A stretch of DNA of 32,621 nucleotides from Candidatus Acidiflorens stordalenmirensis (GCA_003139995.1 PLIC01000186.1:9420-42040), one strand, 5' to 3'. Shown: positions 21,913 through 30,780, counted from the stretch's first letter. Made by a program: numbers and translations. Notes: generated from the letters alone by a model not told the origin.

Positions 21913-22389
21913 TCAACGCTTTGTACTCGTCATCGGATTGCGAGGGAGCAGCACCCAGAGCGTGTAGATGCCGAGCGCGGTACCGATCGGGACGTTTAGC
22001 AGAGCGACGAAGCCCACCACCAAGGCAACGATTCGCGCCCACTCCTGCCGCTGCAGCAATCCCCAACCGGCGATGAAGGCCGCCGCGGCTTTCGCCAGGA
22101 TCAGCCATCCGAAGAAGGTGAGAAGAGGCCGCAGCCAGACGGAGACTTCGGGCGGCGGGCCGTTGGGAATATGGATCACGCGGCCGAAGATCGTTTGCGC
22201 GACAACGATCAGGACCAGACCCGCAACCACGTGCAGCGCCGAGTACGCCATCCAGAAAATGCCGACCAGCCGTATATGTTCGCGAACCCGGTTGCGCCGA
22301 AGTTCGACGAGTCCAAGAACGGTTTTGCCGCAACGTCCGCAGCGTTGCTCTCCGGATTGCAACTGCGCACCACATTGATCGCAAAACAT
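21913..22389 (-). CDS. Zinc-ribbon membrane protein, hypothetical
   Basis: 158 residues from ATG 22389, preceded by GGAGGAGAG. The N-terminus MFCDQCGAQLQSGEQRCGRCG is a double CxxC zinc ribbon of the zinc-ribbon/DZANK type. About four hydrophobic segments follow: LVGIFWMAYSALHVVAGLVLIVVA, then PLLTFFGWLILAKAAAAFIAGWGLL, ARIVALVVGFVALLNVPIG and ALGIYTLWVLL. Such proteins are common in Acidobacteriota as orphan membrane genes of unknown function; the ribbon faces the cytoplasm if the usual orientation holds. A longer in-frame opening upstream, to 22590, lacks a ribosome site and consists of repeat-derived sequence. No functional partner is adjacent. Confidence 0.8.
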   Translation of the reverse strand: MFCDQCGAQLQSGEQRCGRCGKTVLGLVELRRNRVREHIRLVGIFWMAYSALHVVAGLVLIVVAQTIFGRVIHIPNGPPPEVSVWLRPLLTFFGWLILAKAAAAFIAGWGLLQRQEWARIVALVVGFVALLNVPIGTALGIYTLWVLLPRNPMTSTKR

Positions 22390-22439
22390 CGTCTCTCCTC
22401 CCGAGCTGCACAAATTCTGCCCTGTGGGTGATACGGATG

Positions 22440-22540
22440 CAAGCACGCAACAGTTCCCAATTGCCGGTTTCCAGTTCTCAGTCGGCCAACGACGAATCAG
22501 GTATTCACTGGCGACTGACAACTGGCAACCGGCAACTGCT
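22440..22540. repeat. Degenerate CAGTTGCC/GGCAACTG word repeat
   Basis: Short related words recur with irregular spacing: CAGTTCCCAATTGCCGG and CCAGTTCTCAG in one direction, then GACAACTGGCAACCGGCAAC in the other, forming a loose inverted arrangement. No coding meaning. I recall such strings as frequent in acidobacterial gaps. Confidence 0.4.
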
Positions 22541-22550
22541 TCAAAAAACG

Positions 22551-22582
22551 AAAAGGCCGCCCGGCAACTTGGGCGGCCTTTT
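22551..22582. terminator. Bidirectional intrinsic terminator
   Basis: AAAAGGCCGCCC (22551-22562) and GGGCGGCCTTTT (22571-22582) form a perfect 12-bp stem with loop of 8, with T-rich tails on both strands. It probably ends the minus-strand transcript of the DUF6599-like gene, 190 bp beyond its stop. The 190 bp between (22583-22772) are AT-rich and gene-free. Confidence 0.85.
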
Positions 22583-22772
22583 CTTTTCAAGGGAGAATAG
22601 TTCCAACGGAGGTTTTATCCATCAGAACTTTCTGCCGAAATCTTATGAGTCTTAAAAGCACAGTGTCAAGCAAAATTTGCGACTTAAATACTCTTATTTT
22701 CAACAACTTACAGGATACGTCCACAAGTCAGCAAACCGGGCCAAAATGAAGCAAAATTTCTCCTTTTCGATG

Positions 22773-23987
22773 CTAATGGCATTCGATTGAGTGACTTACC
22801 GCTCCCGAGGCACCGTCCGGGGGGGCGTCTTCCAGGTGCAGCGAGATGATTTCCATCGCTTCCCGGCGATCGAACACGGAGTCCGGAAAAAATCGCTTCA
22901 CGACCACCCGCAAGCCGCCAAACGCGATCCCCGCAACCAGCGCCAAGCCGATCACAATTCCGCAGAGAACAATCGCGTTGAACAAAAAGTTCGCCAGGTT
23001 ATCTTTCTTGCTCGCGTACGTATTTTCGTTCCACGTGACATCGGCTTCGTAGCTGATCGACGACATCAGCGATCTCGCTTCGCTTTTTGAAAGCGGGCCT
23101 GCCGCAATCACAATGATCGGGCCGGTGCGCGTGTCGAAGAACGGGCCCACGTCAACCATGGACGCAACCCCCGGCGGCTGCTCGGTGACTTGGTGCGTCG
23201 CGTCAATCTGCCGCAATCGTTCCCCGGCAATCTGCGGCGTCGGATATTCGATGAGCATCAGCGTGGCATCGCCCACGGTCGCCGCATACTTGCCAATCAC
23301 CACTTCCGCGCCCGCCTTGAAATCCACTAACGAAGCCGGCAGAGGCGATCCGACCCGATCGAGCGCGACCGGACCCAAAACGTACTTCGTCGTGTTCTTC
23401 TCGAGATTTTTCTCAAACGACCGCTTCGGAAGACGCGTTGGCAGCAATGGCAGCTTGTCCTTGTTGTCCCCAGCCTGCGGCAACAGCCCGGCCAGTTCCC
23501 GCAGTTGCGCCGCCGACATCACGCTCATTTTGTCGAACACCGCATCCACCAGCACATTCCCCTGATAGAACAGCACGCGGTTATTCAGAAAAGCCGCCTG
23601 CCCGCCAATTTTTTCCTCCCCCATCTGGTCAGAATAGTAGTAGGTGAAGGCGCCGTATGCGCCGCTGGCATCTGCAAACACGGCAGCTTTAATCGCCAAA
23701 CTGCGGCCGTCGTCGCGAGTGTAAGCCGCCTTCTCCAAACGCACGAAGCCGTATTCCTTCAGGACCGGCGCATTGGCTTCGTCAGCGGCGGCGGGATCGG
23801 CACTGCGCGCAACATCGCCTTTCATCTGCCAACCGGCAAACTCAGGGGGAAGAACCGAGGCCGGAGATACCCGAGTCGTAGAGGCTGCGACCGGCGCAGG
23901 CGGCTCAGCAGCGAGAGCCGCAACGCAAAAAAGGCCGCAAAAAAGAAAAGAGACGAAAACAACGGAGACCTGTCGCAAGAATTTCAT
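22773..23987 (-). CDS. Secreted/membrane DUF6599-like protein
   Basis: 404 residues. A signal peptide (1-27, VSFLFCGLFCVAALAA) is followed by a long exported region, and one transmembrane segment near the C-terminus (about 335-360: NLANFLFNAIVLCGIVIGLALVAGIAFGGL) leaves a short, charged cytoplasmic tail. The exported part has the features I associate with the DUF6599 family found in Acidobacteriota: LPPEFAGWQM near the start, then KEYGFVRLEKAAYTRDDGR, ADASGAYGAFTYYYSDQM, and later LMLIEYPTPQIAGERLRQI. The function is unknown; the repeated scheme suggests two similar alpha/beta halves. The downstream terminator fits a single-gene unit. No enzymatic motif was recognised. Confidence 0.78.
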   Translation of the reverse strand: MKFLRQVSVVFVSFLFCGLFCVAALAAEPPAPVAASTTRVSPASVLPPEFAGWQMKGDVARSADPAAADEANAPVLKEYGFVRLEKAAYTRDDGRSLAIKAAVFADASGAYGAFTYYYSDQMGEEKIGGQAAFLNNRVLFYQGNVLVDAVFDKMSVMSAAQLRELAGLLPQAGDNKDKLPLLPTRLPKRSFEKNLEKNTTKYVLGPVALDRVGSPLPASLVDFKAGAEVVIGKYAATVGDATLMLIEYPTPQIAGERLRQIDATHQVTEQPPGVASMVDVGPFFDTRTGPIIVIAAGPLSKSEARSLMSSISYEADVTWNENTYASKKDNLANFLFNAIVLCGIVIGLALVAGIAFGGLRVVVKRFFPDSVFDRREAMEIISLHLEDAPPDGASGAVSHSIECH

Positions 23988-24096
23988 TCGGAAAAAAGGC
24001 GCACCTGTCCTATCGAATTAGACTACCGGTAGGCCGAGAAAGTTTCCACCCGGGCACGGTGGAACATGTTAAAGGGTAATTGCGTATCTTGAGTAG

Positions 24097-25056
24097 ATGG
24101 GAACCAAATGGTTCCTAAGACTTATCGTCGTCGGCCTTCTGGGGTTTCTGGCAATCTCAGCCATAGCCGGAGCGTTCTTGGCCGAACTGACGCTGCATCC
24201 CAGCCGACACCCTCTGTCTTCCGGCGATGAGATGGAAGCGCGTGAAATGGCGTGCCTCCACGACTCCGAATTGACCAACGTCGCTATTGCTGCGCGGGAC
24301 GGAGCAACGCTCCATGCCTGGAGCATTCGTCCACGCAACAGCAACGGGAACGTTGTGATTCTGCTGCACGGTCTCGCCGATAACCGTTTCGGGATGACCG
24401 GCTATGCGGAGCTGCTTCTGAGCCGCGGCTTCAGTGTCCTCATGCCGGACGCGCGGGCGCACGGAACCAGCGGCGGCAGCCTGGCTACTTTTGGGCTGCT
24501 GGAATCGGATGACGTCCATCGGTGGTTAGATTGGCTGGAACAGAACGACCATCCCGAGTGCATTTTCGGTCTGGGCGAGTCCATGGGCGCGGCGCTTTTG
24601 TTGCAGTCGTTGCGATCTGAATCTTGCTTCTGCGCCGTCGCCGCTGAATCGTCCTTTGCAAGCTTCCGCGAGATCGCCTATGACCGCGTTGGCCAGTTCT
24701 TCCACACTGGCCCCTGGCTCGGACGCACGGTGCTGCGACCGATTGTCGAGTTTGCATTTGTTTACGCTAGATGGAAGTACAAGCTGGACTTCGAACAGGT
24801 CTCGCCTGAAAACGCGGTGGCCGCGACCAAGGTTCCCGTCTTTCTGATTCATGGGCAAAGCGATAGTAACATCCCCGTGCGTCATTCCCGGTTGATCGCC
24901 GCCCGCAATTCAGATGTTCCCCTGTGGGAGGTTCCCAACGCGGATCACTGCGGCGCAATCGGCACCAATTCTGGCGAGTTTAGTGAGAAGCTGATTCGCT
25001 GGTTTGATAGCCATGCGAGCGCATCGAGCCATCTTGCGGTCCGAGTGGCTCCCTGA
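24097..25056 (+). CDS. Membrane-anchored alpha/beta hydrolase
   Basis: 319 residues. The N-terminus carries one hydrophobic helix (LRLIVVGLLGFLAISAIAGAFLA) that acts as anchor or uncleaved signal, so the hydrolase domain faces the periplasm. The oxyanion strand VVILLHGLADNR (about 85-97), nucleophile elbow GLGESMGA (about 157-164, GxSxG), Asp in FLIHGQSDSNIP and His in PNADHCGA form the expected Ser-Asp-His triad. The family resembles the BAAT/abhydrolase peptidase-like proteins of the YtmA/FrsA neighbourhood; the substrate cannot be predicted. There is no strong ribosome site before the ATG. It converges with the amidase gene, with only 21 bp between them. Confidence 0.85.
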   Translation: MGTKWFLRLIVVGLLGFLAISAIAGAFLAELTLHPSRHPLSSGDEMEAREMACLHDSELTNVAIAARDGATLHAWSIRPRNSNGNVVILLHGLADNRFGMTGYAELLLSRGFSVLMPDARAHGTSGGSLATFGLLESDDVHRWLDWLEQNDHPECIFGLGESMGAALLLQSLRSESCFCAVAAESSFASFREIAYDRVGQFFHTGPWLGRTVLRPIVEFAFVYARWKYKLDFEQVSPENAVAATKVPVFLIHGQSDSNIPVRHSRLIAARNSDVPLWEVPNADHCGAIGTNSGEFSEKLIRWFDSHASASSHLAVRVAP

Positions 25057-25077
25057 TCGCCTCAGGTGAGCGCCGCT

Positions 25078-27441
25078 TCACTGCCCTTCGTGTTTCTCGA
25101 TCTTACTAGCCACTTTCACGCCGCTTAGGCCGCTGGCGTATTTGGAGACCCCACGATAGAGCGACTCGGCGATGCGCTGGCGGTGCTCTGAGGTTTCGAG
25201 TTTGCGCTCGTCGGCCGGATTCGACACGAACGAAATCTCGGCCAGGATCGAAGGCATATTCGCGCCGATCAGCACAATGAACGGCGCCTTCTTGATCCCG
25301 CGATTGCGGATGCCCGCGTTGTTCAGCGCCAGCCCTCCGTAGAGCGATTCCTGCACGTCGCCGGCAAACTCGCGCGATTCGTCGATTTTGTCTTTCAGCG
25401 CGATTTTCTTCACCAGGTCCTGCAGTTCGTGGATCGACTTCTCTGACACCGCGTTTTCGCGGGCGGCAACCTCCAGCGCTTCCGGCGATGAGGTGAAATT
25501 CAAATAGTAAGTTTCGATGCCGCGTGCATCGGGATCGCGGCTCGAGTTGGCGTGGATCGAGATGAACAAATCCGCCCGCTCCCGGTTCGCGATCGCGGTA
25601 CGGGTTTCGAGTGGAATGAAGGTGTCGTCCTGGCGCGTGTAAATAACTTCGGCGCCGAGCCGGGATTCGAGCAAACGGCCGAGGCGCTTGGCCACGTCGA
25701 GCACCACGTCCTTCTCCATCAGGCCATTGGGACCAATCGTGCCGGTGTCATGGCCCCCGTGGCCCGCGTCAATCACGATCTTGCCAATCTTCAGGCCCAG
25801 CGCGCGAGTCAAAGACCGGTCGCCGGAGGCGGTCGGACGCGCCTCACGGGCCGCTTCACGAGATTCAACACGAAGATCCGCGGTGTCGGGAGCGGCTGCG
25901 GATGAACGAGACTTTTTCCGGCGCAAAGAAGACGAAGATGACGATGACGATGACAAAGATGATGACGAATCCGATTTCGCCGGCTTTGCTTCGTCGGCGC
26001 CCGAGATATCGGCCACGTCGCCCGGCGCCACTTCGGGACGCAGTTTTTCGCGCTCAAGCGATGCGACCGTCGACGCAGCGCTATCGTCCGCCTCGACGAT
26101 CGTCTTCGGAATCCTGCGGTTCGACCCTTTGACCGCGACCGTGGTTTTGATCACTCCAGTGCCGCTCGTTGCCTTCGCCGAGTCGGACGGTTTGGAGTCC
26201 GCGCTGGCATCTTCGGCGGGTAAGTCCTTTTCGACGAGTCCCGGCTTCGACGAGCCCCTTGCGTCTTTGTTGGATTCCTGCTGTGCTTTCCGCTCCGCAG
26301 ATTTCGAGTCTTCGCTTGACGACGCGGCCGGCTCGCTGGAGTCATCGTCCGATTCCGGGGAAGCCGTTGTGGCCGTGTCCGCCTTAGAAAAGACCGCCGT
26401 CCGGTTCTGCTTCCCGTGCACATCCTTCCCGTGAACATCAATGATGAGCCGGTACGGGTCCGGCAGCAGGAAAGCGTCGTAGCTCGCGAGGTCGTCCACC
26501 TCAAGCACAATCCGTGTGCGCCCAGGCTGAAATTCGGCTACGCGAATTTTCTTCAGGAAGCCATCGTCGACGTCGAAGGTCTTGCCGACCAGGGTCGAAG
26601 CCAGTTTGGTGTCGCGCAGGTCGAAGAAAATGCGGTCTGGATGCGCGATGCGCTGGGAATCGAACTTCACTTCCTGCTCGACGTCAATGGCGACACGGGT
26701 GTAGTCGGGCGTGGACCAGTGGCGAACACCAGTGACGCGCGGCAACGCGCTGCGGCGAACGCTCGCGGCATTCGCGGATTCGGCCGCGTCGTCGGCGTTG
26801 GCGCTGGCGGTGCCGCTGGCGCCACTGACATTAGAAGACTTCTGCTTGCCCGCCGCCTTTTGCGCCGTACGTTCCATTTCGTCGGCTTCGGCGTCGATTT
26901 CCTTCACCGCGGCGCGGGCATCACCGGCCAGCCGGTTGCGCGGATAGCGATGCAGAAAGTCTTCGAACGTCGTGCGCGCCTCCTCGGGATCGTTGAGATC
27001 GTCCTTGTAGATCTCGCCGATCGTGAAGAGCGCGTCGAAGCGGTATTTGCTGCCGGGATATTCCTTGCGCAGGAAGCGGTACTCGTCGACAGCGCCGCGC
27101 AGGATCTTGTTGTCGTCAAAGCGCCGCCCCATCTCGACCATAAGTTCGGCGGTCGCCACCACGCTCGGGTCCGCCTTCGATGAGGCGGGAGAGCCAAAGT
27201 AAACGCGGCGGTACGAGTCGATCACGCGCTGGTATTCGCGGCGAGTGCGCTCTCCCACGGGACGGCCGTTGAGAGCCTCCCGCATGCGATCCGCCTTGGC
27301 GAATTGCTGACGGGCCCAGGCATCGTTGTGGTATACGCGAGCCGATGCGGAAACCAGCGGTAGCAGCGCCAGCAACAACGCTGCGCCGATGCGAAAGGCG
27401 CGGCCGCCTCGAGTTAGGGTCGTAGAAGCCTGGGTCTTCAC
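25078..27441 (-). CDS. N-acetylmuramoyl-L-alanine amidase with TPR-like N-region and AMIN domain
   Basis: 787 residues, GTG start with AGGAA nearby. It cleaves the amide bond between muramic acid and the stem peptide during cell separation. Order: signal peptide (about 1-34); helical TPR-like region (about 40-180, with YRFLRKEYPGSKYRFDALFTIGEIY); AMIN domain (about 230-345, LPRVTGVRHWSTPDYTRVAIDV) for targeting to peptidoglycan or the septum; a long Ser/Lys/Asp-rich linker (about 350-545); and the amidase_3 domain (about 553-775). Zinc ligands are His561 (DAGHGGHD), Glu576 (LMEKDV) and His630 (SIHAN), with catalytic Glu735 (LAEISF). The linker includes a poly-Ser tract encoded by a slippage-prone triplet run. 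It follows the transglycosylase gene by 50 bp, so the two form a probable wall-remodelling operon. Confidence 0.93.
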   Translation of the reverse strand: MKTQASTTLTRGGRAFRIGAALLLALLPLVSASARVYHNDAWARQQFAKADRMREALNGRPVGERTRREYQRVIDSYRRVYFGSPASSKADPSVVATAELMVEMGRRFDDNKILRGAVDEYRFLRKEYPGSKYRFDALFTIGEIYKDDLNDPEEARTTFEDFLHRYPRNRLAGDARAAVKEIDAEADEMERTAQKAAGKQKSSNVSGASGTASANADDAAESANAASVRRSALPRVTGVRHWSTPDYTRVAIDVEQEVKFDSQRIAHPDRIFFDLRDTKLASTLVGKTFDVDDGFLKKIRVAEFQPGRTRIVLEVDDLASYDAFLLPDPYRLIIDVHGKDVHGKQNRTAVFSKADTATTASPESDDDSSEPAASSSEDSKSAERKAQQESNKDARGSSKPGLVEKDLPAEDASADSKPSDSAKATSGTGVIKTTVAVKGSNRRIPKTIVEADDSAASTVASLEREKLRPEVAPGDVADISGADEAKPAKSDSSSSLSSSSSSSSSLRRKKSRSSAAAPDTADLRVESREAAREARPTASGDRSLTRALGLKIGKIVIDAGHGGHDTGTIGPNGLMEKDVVLDVAKRLGRLLESRLGAEVIYTRQDDTFIPLETRTAIANRERADLFISIHANSSRDPDARGIETYYLNFTSSPEALEVAARENAVSEKSIHELQDLVKKIALKDKIDESREFAGDVQESLYGGLALNNAGIRNRGIKKAPFIVLIGANMPSILAEISFVSNPADERKLETSEHRQRIAESLYRGVSKYASGLSGVKVASKIEKHEGQ
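25930..25972. repeat. Triplet repeat in the amidase linker
   Basis: GAC/GAT triplets (plus strand) repeat with few interruptions; on the coding strand they are TCG/TCA/TCT Ser codons forming SSSSLSSSSSSSSS. Length change would stay in frame and only alter the flexible linker. Confidence 0.6.
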
Positions 27442-27456
27442 TAGGTTCCTGCTTGA

Positions 27457-27487
27457 ATCATTGACCCAATGATCAAATGACTCAATG
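27457..27487. repeat. Short CATTGA word repeat between transglycosylase and amidase genes
   Basis: ATCATTG-ACC-CAATGAT (27457-27473) is a perfect 7-bp inverted repeat and is followed by AAATGACTCAATG, another copy of the same word. It fills most of the 50-bp gap of the operon. Similar strings exist, from memory, in other acidobacterial genomes. Confidence 0.45.
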
Positions 27488-27491
27488 CCGC

Positions 27492-28340
27492 TTATTCCGT
27501 ATTGCTGATGTACAGCACGCCCCGAGCATCCCGCTGCACGTGGACCGGCTCGTGCGCCGGGTTGCCGAAAATCGTTTCGCTGCCTCCGTTGTACAGGTTC
27601 GTGATCCGGCGAACGTAGTTCTGTGTTTCCCTGAAGTGCGGAACGCCCGCGCTCCGCGCCACCGCTCCCGATCCAGCGTTATATGCTGCCAGACTGAGGC
27701 GGACGTTGCCGCCGTAACTATCCAATAGTTTCCTTAGATGCCGAACCCCGGCGTCCACGTTCTCGGCTGGGTCAAAAGGATTGGAAACATTGAGCGACCG
27801 CGCCGTCGAAGGCATCAACTGCATCAGCCCCATGGCGCCCTTGCGCGACACCGCATTGGGATTGAAATTCGACTCCACCTGCACCACCGAGCGCACCAGG
27901 CTCGGATCCACGTGGTGCCGCGCCGCCGCATCGTCAATCGCCGCGTCGATATCCTGTTGAGTAAAGGCACGGTTAAGAGTCTGGTGAGTCCGCGCTCTGC
28001 CGTCGAGGTAGGTGTTGACTTCCGAAGCCGCCGAGCGCGCCGCGCGCATCACAGCACCGCTGGTCGGAACCGGTTTGAAGCGATGCTCGGTCGAACTCCA
28101 ATAAACCAGCGGAGACCGGGTAGGCGCAGAAGCCTCCGCCCTCGAAGCAGCGGAAGGCCCATCCCCGTTAACGTAGATCTTACGGCCAGATTCGTCGGTA
28201 GTGGCAGTAATAGTTCCCAACTGGGCCCGCGCCGGCGTCGCCGAAAACAGCGTGGAAAGAAAGGAGGTCGCGGTTAAGCTGGCCATCAACGCGATTTGCA
28301 GGCGTTTACGCATACGGGTATCACATCGGCCAAGAGACAC
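27492..28340 (-). CDS. Secreted lytic transglycosylase (SLT domain)
   Basis: 282 residues from a GTG at 28340 with GAGGAAG just upstream; the ATG at 28313 (MRKRLQIALMAS) is the alternative and gives a more usual signal peptide. Either way the signal ends near PARAQ, so it acts in the periplasm. The transglycosylase domain spans about 120-245: the catalytic Glu is in VRSVVQVESNFNPNAVS, followed by the family motif GAMGLMQLMPSTA and the late AAYNAGSGAV, then the ETQNYVRRI segment. It cleaves the glycan strand of peptidoglycan non-hydrolytically. A short N-terminal piece KIYVNGDG resembles the DUF4124-like start often present in this group. It precedes the amidase gene in the same direction. Confidence 0.93.
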   Translation of the reverse strand: MSLGRCDTRMRKRLQIALMASLTATSFLSTLFSATPARAQLGTITATTDESGRKIYVNGDGPSAASRAEASAPTRSPLVYWSSTEHRFKPVPTSGAVMRAARSAASEVNTYLDGRARTHQTLNRAFTQQDIDAAIDDAAARHHVDPSLVRSVVQVESNFNPNAVSRKGAMGLMQLMPSTARSLNVSNPFDPAENVDAGVRHLRKLLDSYGGNVRLSLAAYNAGSGAVARSAGVPHFRETQNYVRRITNLYNGGSETIFGNPAHEPVHVQRDARGVLYISNTE

Positions 28341-28638
28341 ACACTTCCTCTACGGCCTACCCTACCCGAGAACCTGCCAGAGAATCCAGGACCAGAGTAT
28401 TGCGATTATAGGGTGCGCCGAAGTCCAGGGCAATCTATCCGAAGGGTGTTGAACCACTGGAGTAATCTACGTAAGTTACTGAAAGCACTTGATCTTTCTA
28501 GGAGCTAGACGCTTTCCCCCAGTGCTCCCCGGAGCCTGCCCTGATTTGCCGAAGCCCCGAGCGAAGCCGAGGGGGAAGCCGAAGGACCTCCTGTGGTTAA
28601 TCCCGCGCCGCTCGACCCCGCACGGGCCCCCAGCAATC

Positions 28639-28644
28639 TACAAT
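28639..28644 (+). promoter_or_regulatory. Possible -10 element of larB
   Basis: TACAAT at 28639-28644 would place the transcript start near 28651, only about 7 bases before the ATG at 28658, so the larB message could be almost leaderless. No good -35 is visible. Confidence 0.35.
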
Positions 28645-28657
28645 GAAGTCTGCATCT

Positions 28658-29404
28658 ATGAACTCCGAAGCCCTTCGCAAGCTCTTCGACCAGGTTCGAA
28701 AAAAGCGCCTCTCACCCGACGATGCCGTCGAGCGCCTGCGCCACCTGCCCTTTGAGGATCTAGGTTTCGCCAAGCTCGACCACCATCGCGCCCTGCGCCA
28801 TGGCATGCCCGAGGTGATCCTCGCTCAGGGCAAAACGCCCAGCCAAGTCGCCGAAATCTTCCGCCGCCTCGCAGCCCACGGCGGCAACGTGCTGGCGACG
28901 CGAGCCACCGAGGAACAATACGCCGCCGTCGCCGCCGGCCTTCCACTCGCGGAGTATCGTCCGCTCGCTCGCGCCATCGTGCTCAAGCGCGACCGCAAAA
29001 AGCGCGGCAAGGGCGTGATCGTGGTCGTGTCCGCCGGAACCAGCGACATCCCAGTCGCCGAAGAAGCAGTCGTCACCGCGGAATTGATGGGCAACAACGT
29101 CCAGCATATCTATGACGTCGGAGTCGCCGGCATTCACCGCCTGCTGGCCCATCGCGGAGCGCTCGCGAAAGCAAGAGTCATCATAGTCTGCGCCGGAATG
29201 GAAGGCGCGCTGCCCAGCGTTGTCGGCGGCTTGGTAGGAGTCCCGGTGATAGCCGTCCCAACCAGCGTAGGTTATGGCGCAGCCTTCGAGGGCCTGGCCG
29301 CTCTGCTGGGAATGATGAACTCCTGCGCCTCGAACGTCAGCGTAGTAAACATCGATAACGGATTCGGCGCCGGCTACGTAGCCTCCCTCATCAACCGCCG
29401 CTGA
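28658..29404 (+). CDS. larB: LarB, nickel-pincer cofactor synthesis carboxylase
   Basis: 248 residues from the ATG at 28658 ([44 protein letters not shown] typifies LarB); an ATG at 28643 is in frame. LarB carboxylates and cleaves nicotinic acid adenine dinucleotide, the first step to the nickel-pincer nucleotide used by lactate racemase-type enzymes. The C-terminal half is the PurE-like domain: [19 protein letters not shown], then [46 protein letters not shown], and [10 protein letters not shown] at the end. The partners larC and larE and a lactate-racemase homologue are not in the window, so this copy is separated from them or serves another role. The next gene is an acyl-CoA dehydrogenase after 185 bp. 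Confidence 0.93.
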   Translation: MNSEALRKLFDQVRKKRLSPDDAVERLRHLPFEDLGFAKLDHHRALRHGMPEVILAQGKTPSQVAEIFRRLAAHGGNVLATRATEEQYAAVAAGLPLAEYRPLARAIVLKRDRKKRGKGVIVVVSAGTSDIPVAEEAVVTAELMGNNVQHIYDVGVAGIHRLLAHRGALAKARVIIVCAGMEGALPSVVGGLVGVPVIAVPTSVGYGAAFEGLAALLGMMNSCASNVSVVNIDNGFGAGYVASLINRR

Positions 29405-29424
29405 TTCTGCGACAAAACCTGACG

Positions 29425-29496
29425 CCAAGCGGAGCGAAGCGCGTGCGCGCGCACGCAATGGCCAGCGGCGCGACCAACCGAGCGGTCGCGGTCCCG
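29425..29496. repeat. AAGCGGAGCGAAGC repeat and GC-rich inverted repeats after larB
   Basis: CCAAGCGGAGCGAAGCGCG matches the tail of the repeat after nrdJ (5211-5226). It is followed by GTGCGCGCGCAC, a 12-bp perfect palindrome, and then by ACCAACCGAGCGGTCGCGGT with partly self-complementary parts. Confidence 0.45.
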
Positions 29497-29507
29497 CCGT
29501 CTTCTGC

Positions 29508-29516
29508 TGCTACAAT
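29508..29516 (+). promoter_or_regulatory. Extended -10 promoter of the acyl-CoA dehydrogenase gene
   Basis: TGCTACAAT (TGn plus TACAAT) at 29508-29516; no clear -35, as is usual for extended -10 promoters. Transcript start near 29523, leader of about 65 bases. Confidence 0.45.
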
Positions 29517-29589
29517 CTTCCGGTTCGCCATCGTGCCCCGGACGCGGCAATCCGCGCCTCGGCAATCGTCTCTACAATGAGGTGTCTCC

Positions 29590-30762
29590 ATGCCGGAAAC
29601 TCTGCAGCTCGCGAATCCCGCGCCGCTCACCACCCTTACCGAAGACGAGATTCTGTTCCGCGACAGCGTCCGCCAGTTTGCCGACGACAAGATTCGTCCG
29701 CTGGCGAAAGAGATGGACGAGAAGGCGGCGTTCGATCACGGCCTGATCGACCAGTTTTTTCAGCTCGGACTGATGGGGATCGAAATTCCCGAGCAGTACG
29801 GCGGCGCGGGCGGTAAGTTTTTTGAGGCGATCCTGGCCGTGGAAGAACTTTCGCGGGCCGACGCCTCCGCCGGCGTAATTGTGGACGTGCAGAACACGCT
29901 GGTCGCGAATGCGATTCTGCGCTGGGCCAGCGAAGACCAGAAAAAGCGTTACTTGCCGAAGATGGCGGCGGACACGGTTGGCGCATACGCGTTGAGCGAA
30001 GCGGGATCGGGATCGGACGCATTTGCGCTGCAAACCAAGGCTGAGCTCAAAGGCAATGACTTCATTCTCAACGGGCGCAAGCTCTGGATCACGAATGGCA
30101 AAGAGGCTGGCTTGTTCATTCTGTTTGCTACCGTGGATGCGTCGAAAGGATACAAGGGGATCACGGCGTTTCTGATCGAGAAGGACTTCACCGGATTCAC
30201 CGTCGGGAAGAAAGAAGACAAGCTGGGAATTCGAGCTTCGTCAACTTGCGAACTGATTCTCGAAGATTGCCTCGTGCCCAAGGAAAACGTGCTCGGCGAG
30301 GTTGGCAAAGGATACAAAATCGCGATTGAGACGCTGAACGAAGGCCGCATCGGAATTGGCGCGCAGATGCTGGGCGTAGCGCGTGGCGCGTGGGAATGCG
30401 CGGCCAAATACGCGCAGGAGCGCACGCAATTCGGCAAGCCGATTGCGGAATTTCAGGGGATCCAGTTCCAGATCGCGCAGATGTCAACCGAGATCGAGGC
30501 GGCGCGGCTGATGGTTTATAACGCCGCCCGCATGAAAGACGCGGGCGTAAACTTTGTGAAAGAAGCCGCCATGACCAAGCTCTTCACGTCGCAAGTGGCC
30601 GAGCGTGTGACGTCGCTCGCCATCGAAGTCTACGGCGGATACGGTTTTACAAAAGATTATCCAGTCGAGAAATATTGGCGCGATGCAAAAATCGGAAAAA
30701 TCTACGAAGGCACGTCGAACATGCAGCTGGCGACGATCGCAAAGCTAGTGATGTCCAAGTAA
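29590..30762 (+). CDS. Acyl-CoA dehydrogenase
   Basis: 390 residues. FAD enzyme of fatty-acid or branched-chain acyl-CoA oxidation, cytosolic, passing electrons to electron-transfer flavoprotein. Helical N-domain (about 15-125), middle beta domain with AYALSEAGSGSDA (about 138-150) and LWITNGKEAGLF, and C-terminal helical domain with RIGIGAQMLGVARGA, then YAQERTQFGKPIAEFQGIQ. The stretch VYGGYGFTKDYPVEKYWRDAKIGKIYEGTSNMQ contains the catalytic base Glu in YEGTS, at the place used by short- and branched-chain enzymes. GAGGTG (29579-29584) precedes the ATG. cofG starts 18 bp after its stop codon, so cotranscription with cofG-cofD is possible though not obviously functional. Substrate chain length is not certain. 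Confidence 0.93.
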   Translation: MPETLQLANPAPLTTLTEDEILFRDSVRQFADDKIRPLAKEMDEKAAFDHGLIDQFFQLGLMGIEIPEQYGGAGGKFFEAILAVEELSRADASAGVIVDVQNTLVANAILRWASEDQKKRYLPKMAADTVGAYALSEAGSGSDAFALQTKAELKGNDFILNGRKLWITNGKEAGLFILFATVDASKGYKGITAFLIEKDFTGFTVGKKEDKLGIRASSTCELILEDCLVPKENVLGEVGKGYKIAIETLNEGRIGIGAQMLGVARGAWECAAKYAQERTQFGKPIAEFQGIQFQIAQMSTEIEAARLMVYNAARMKDAGVNFVKEAAMTKLFTSQVAERVTSLAIEVYGGYGFTKDYPVEKYWRDAKIGKIYEGTSNMQLATIAKLVMSK

Positions 30763-30780
30763 CAACTTTAACCACGACGC

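Noticed and set aside
22390-22590. N-terminal extension of the zinc-ribbon membrane protein
   Set aside because: The added sequence is translated word-repeat DNA; the ATG at 22389 has a strong ribosome site and begins with the zinc ribbon.
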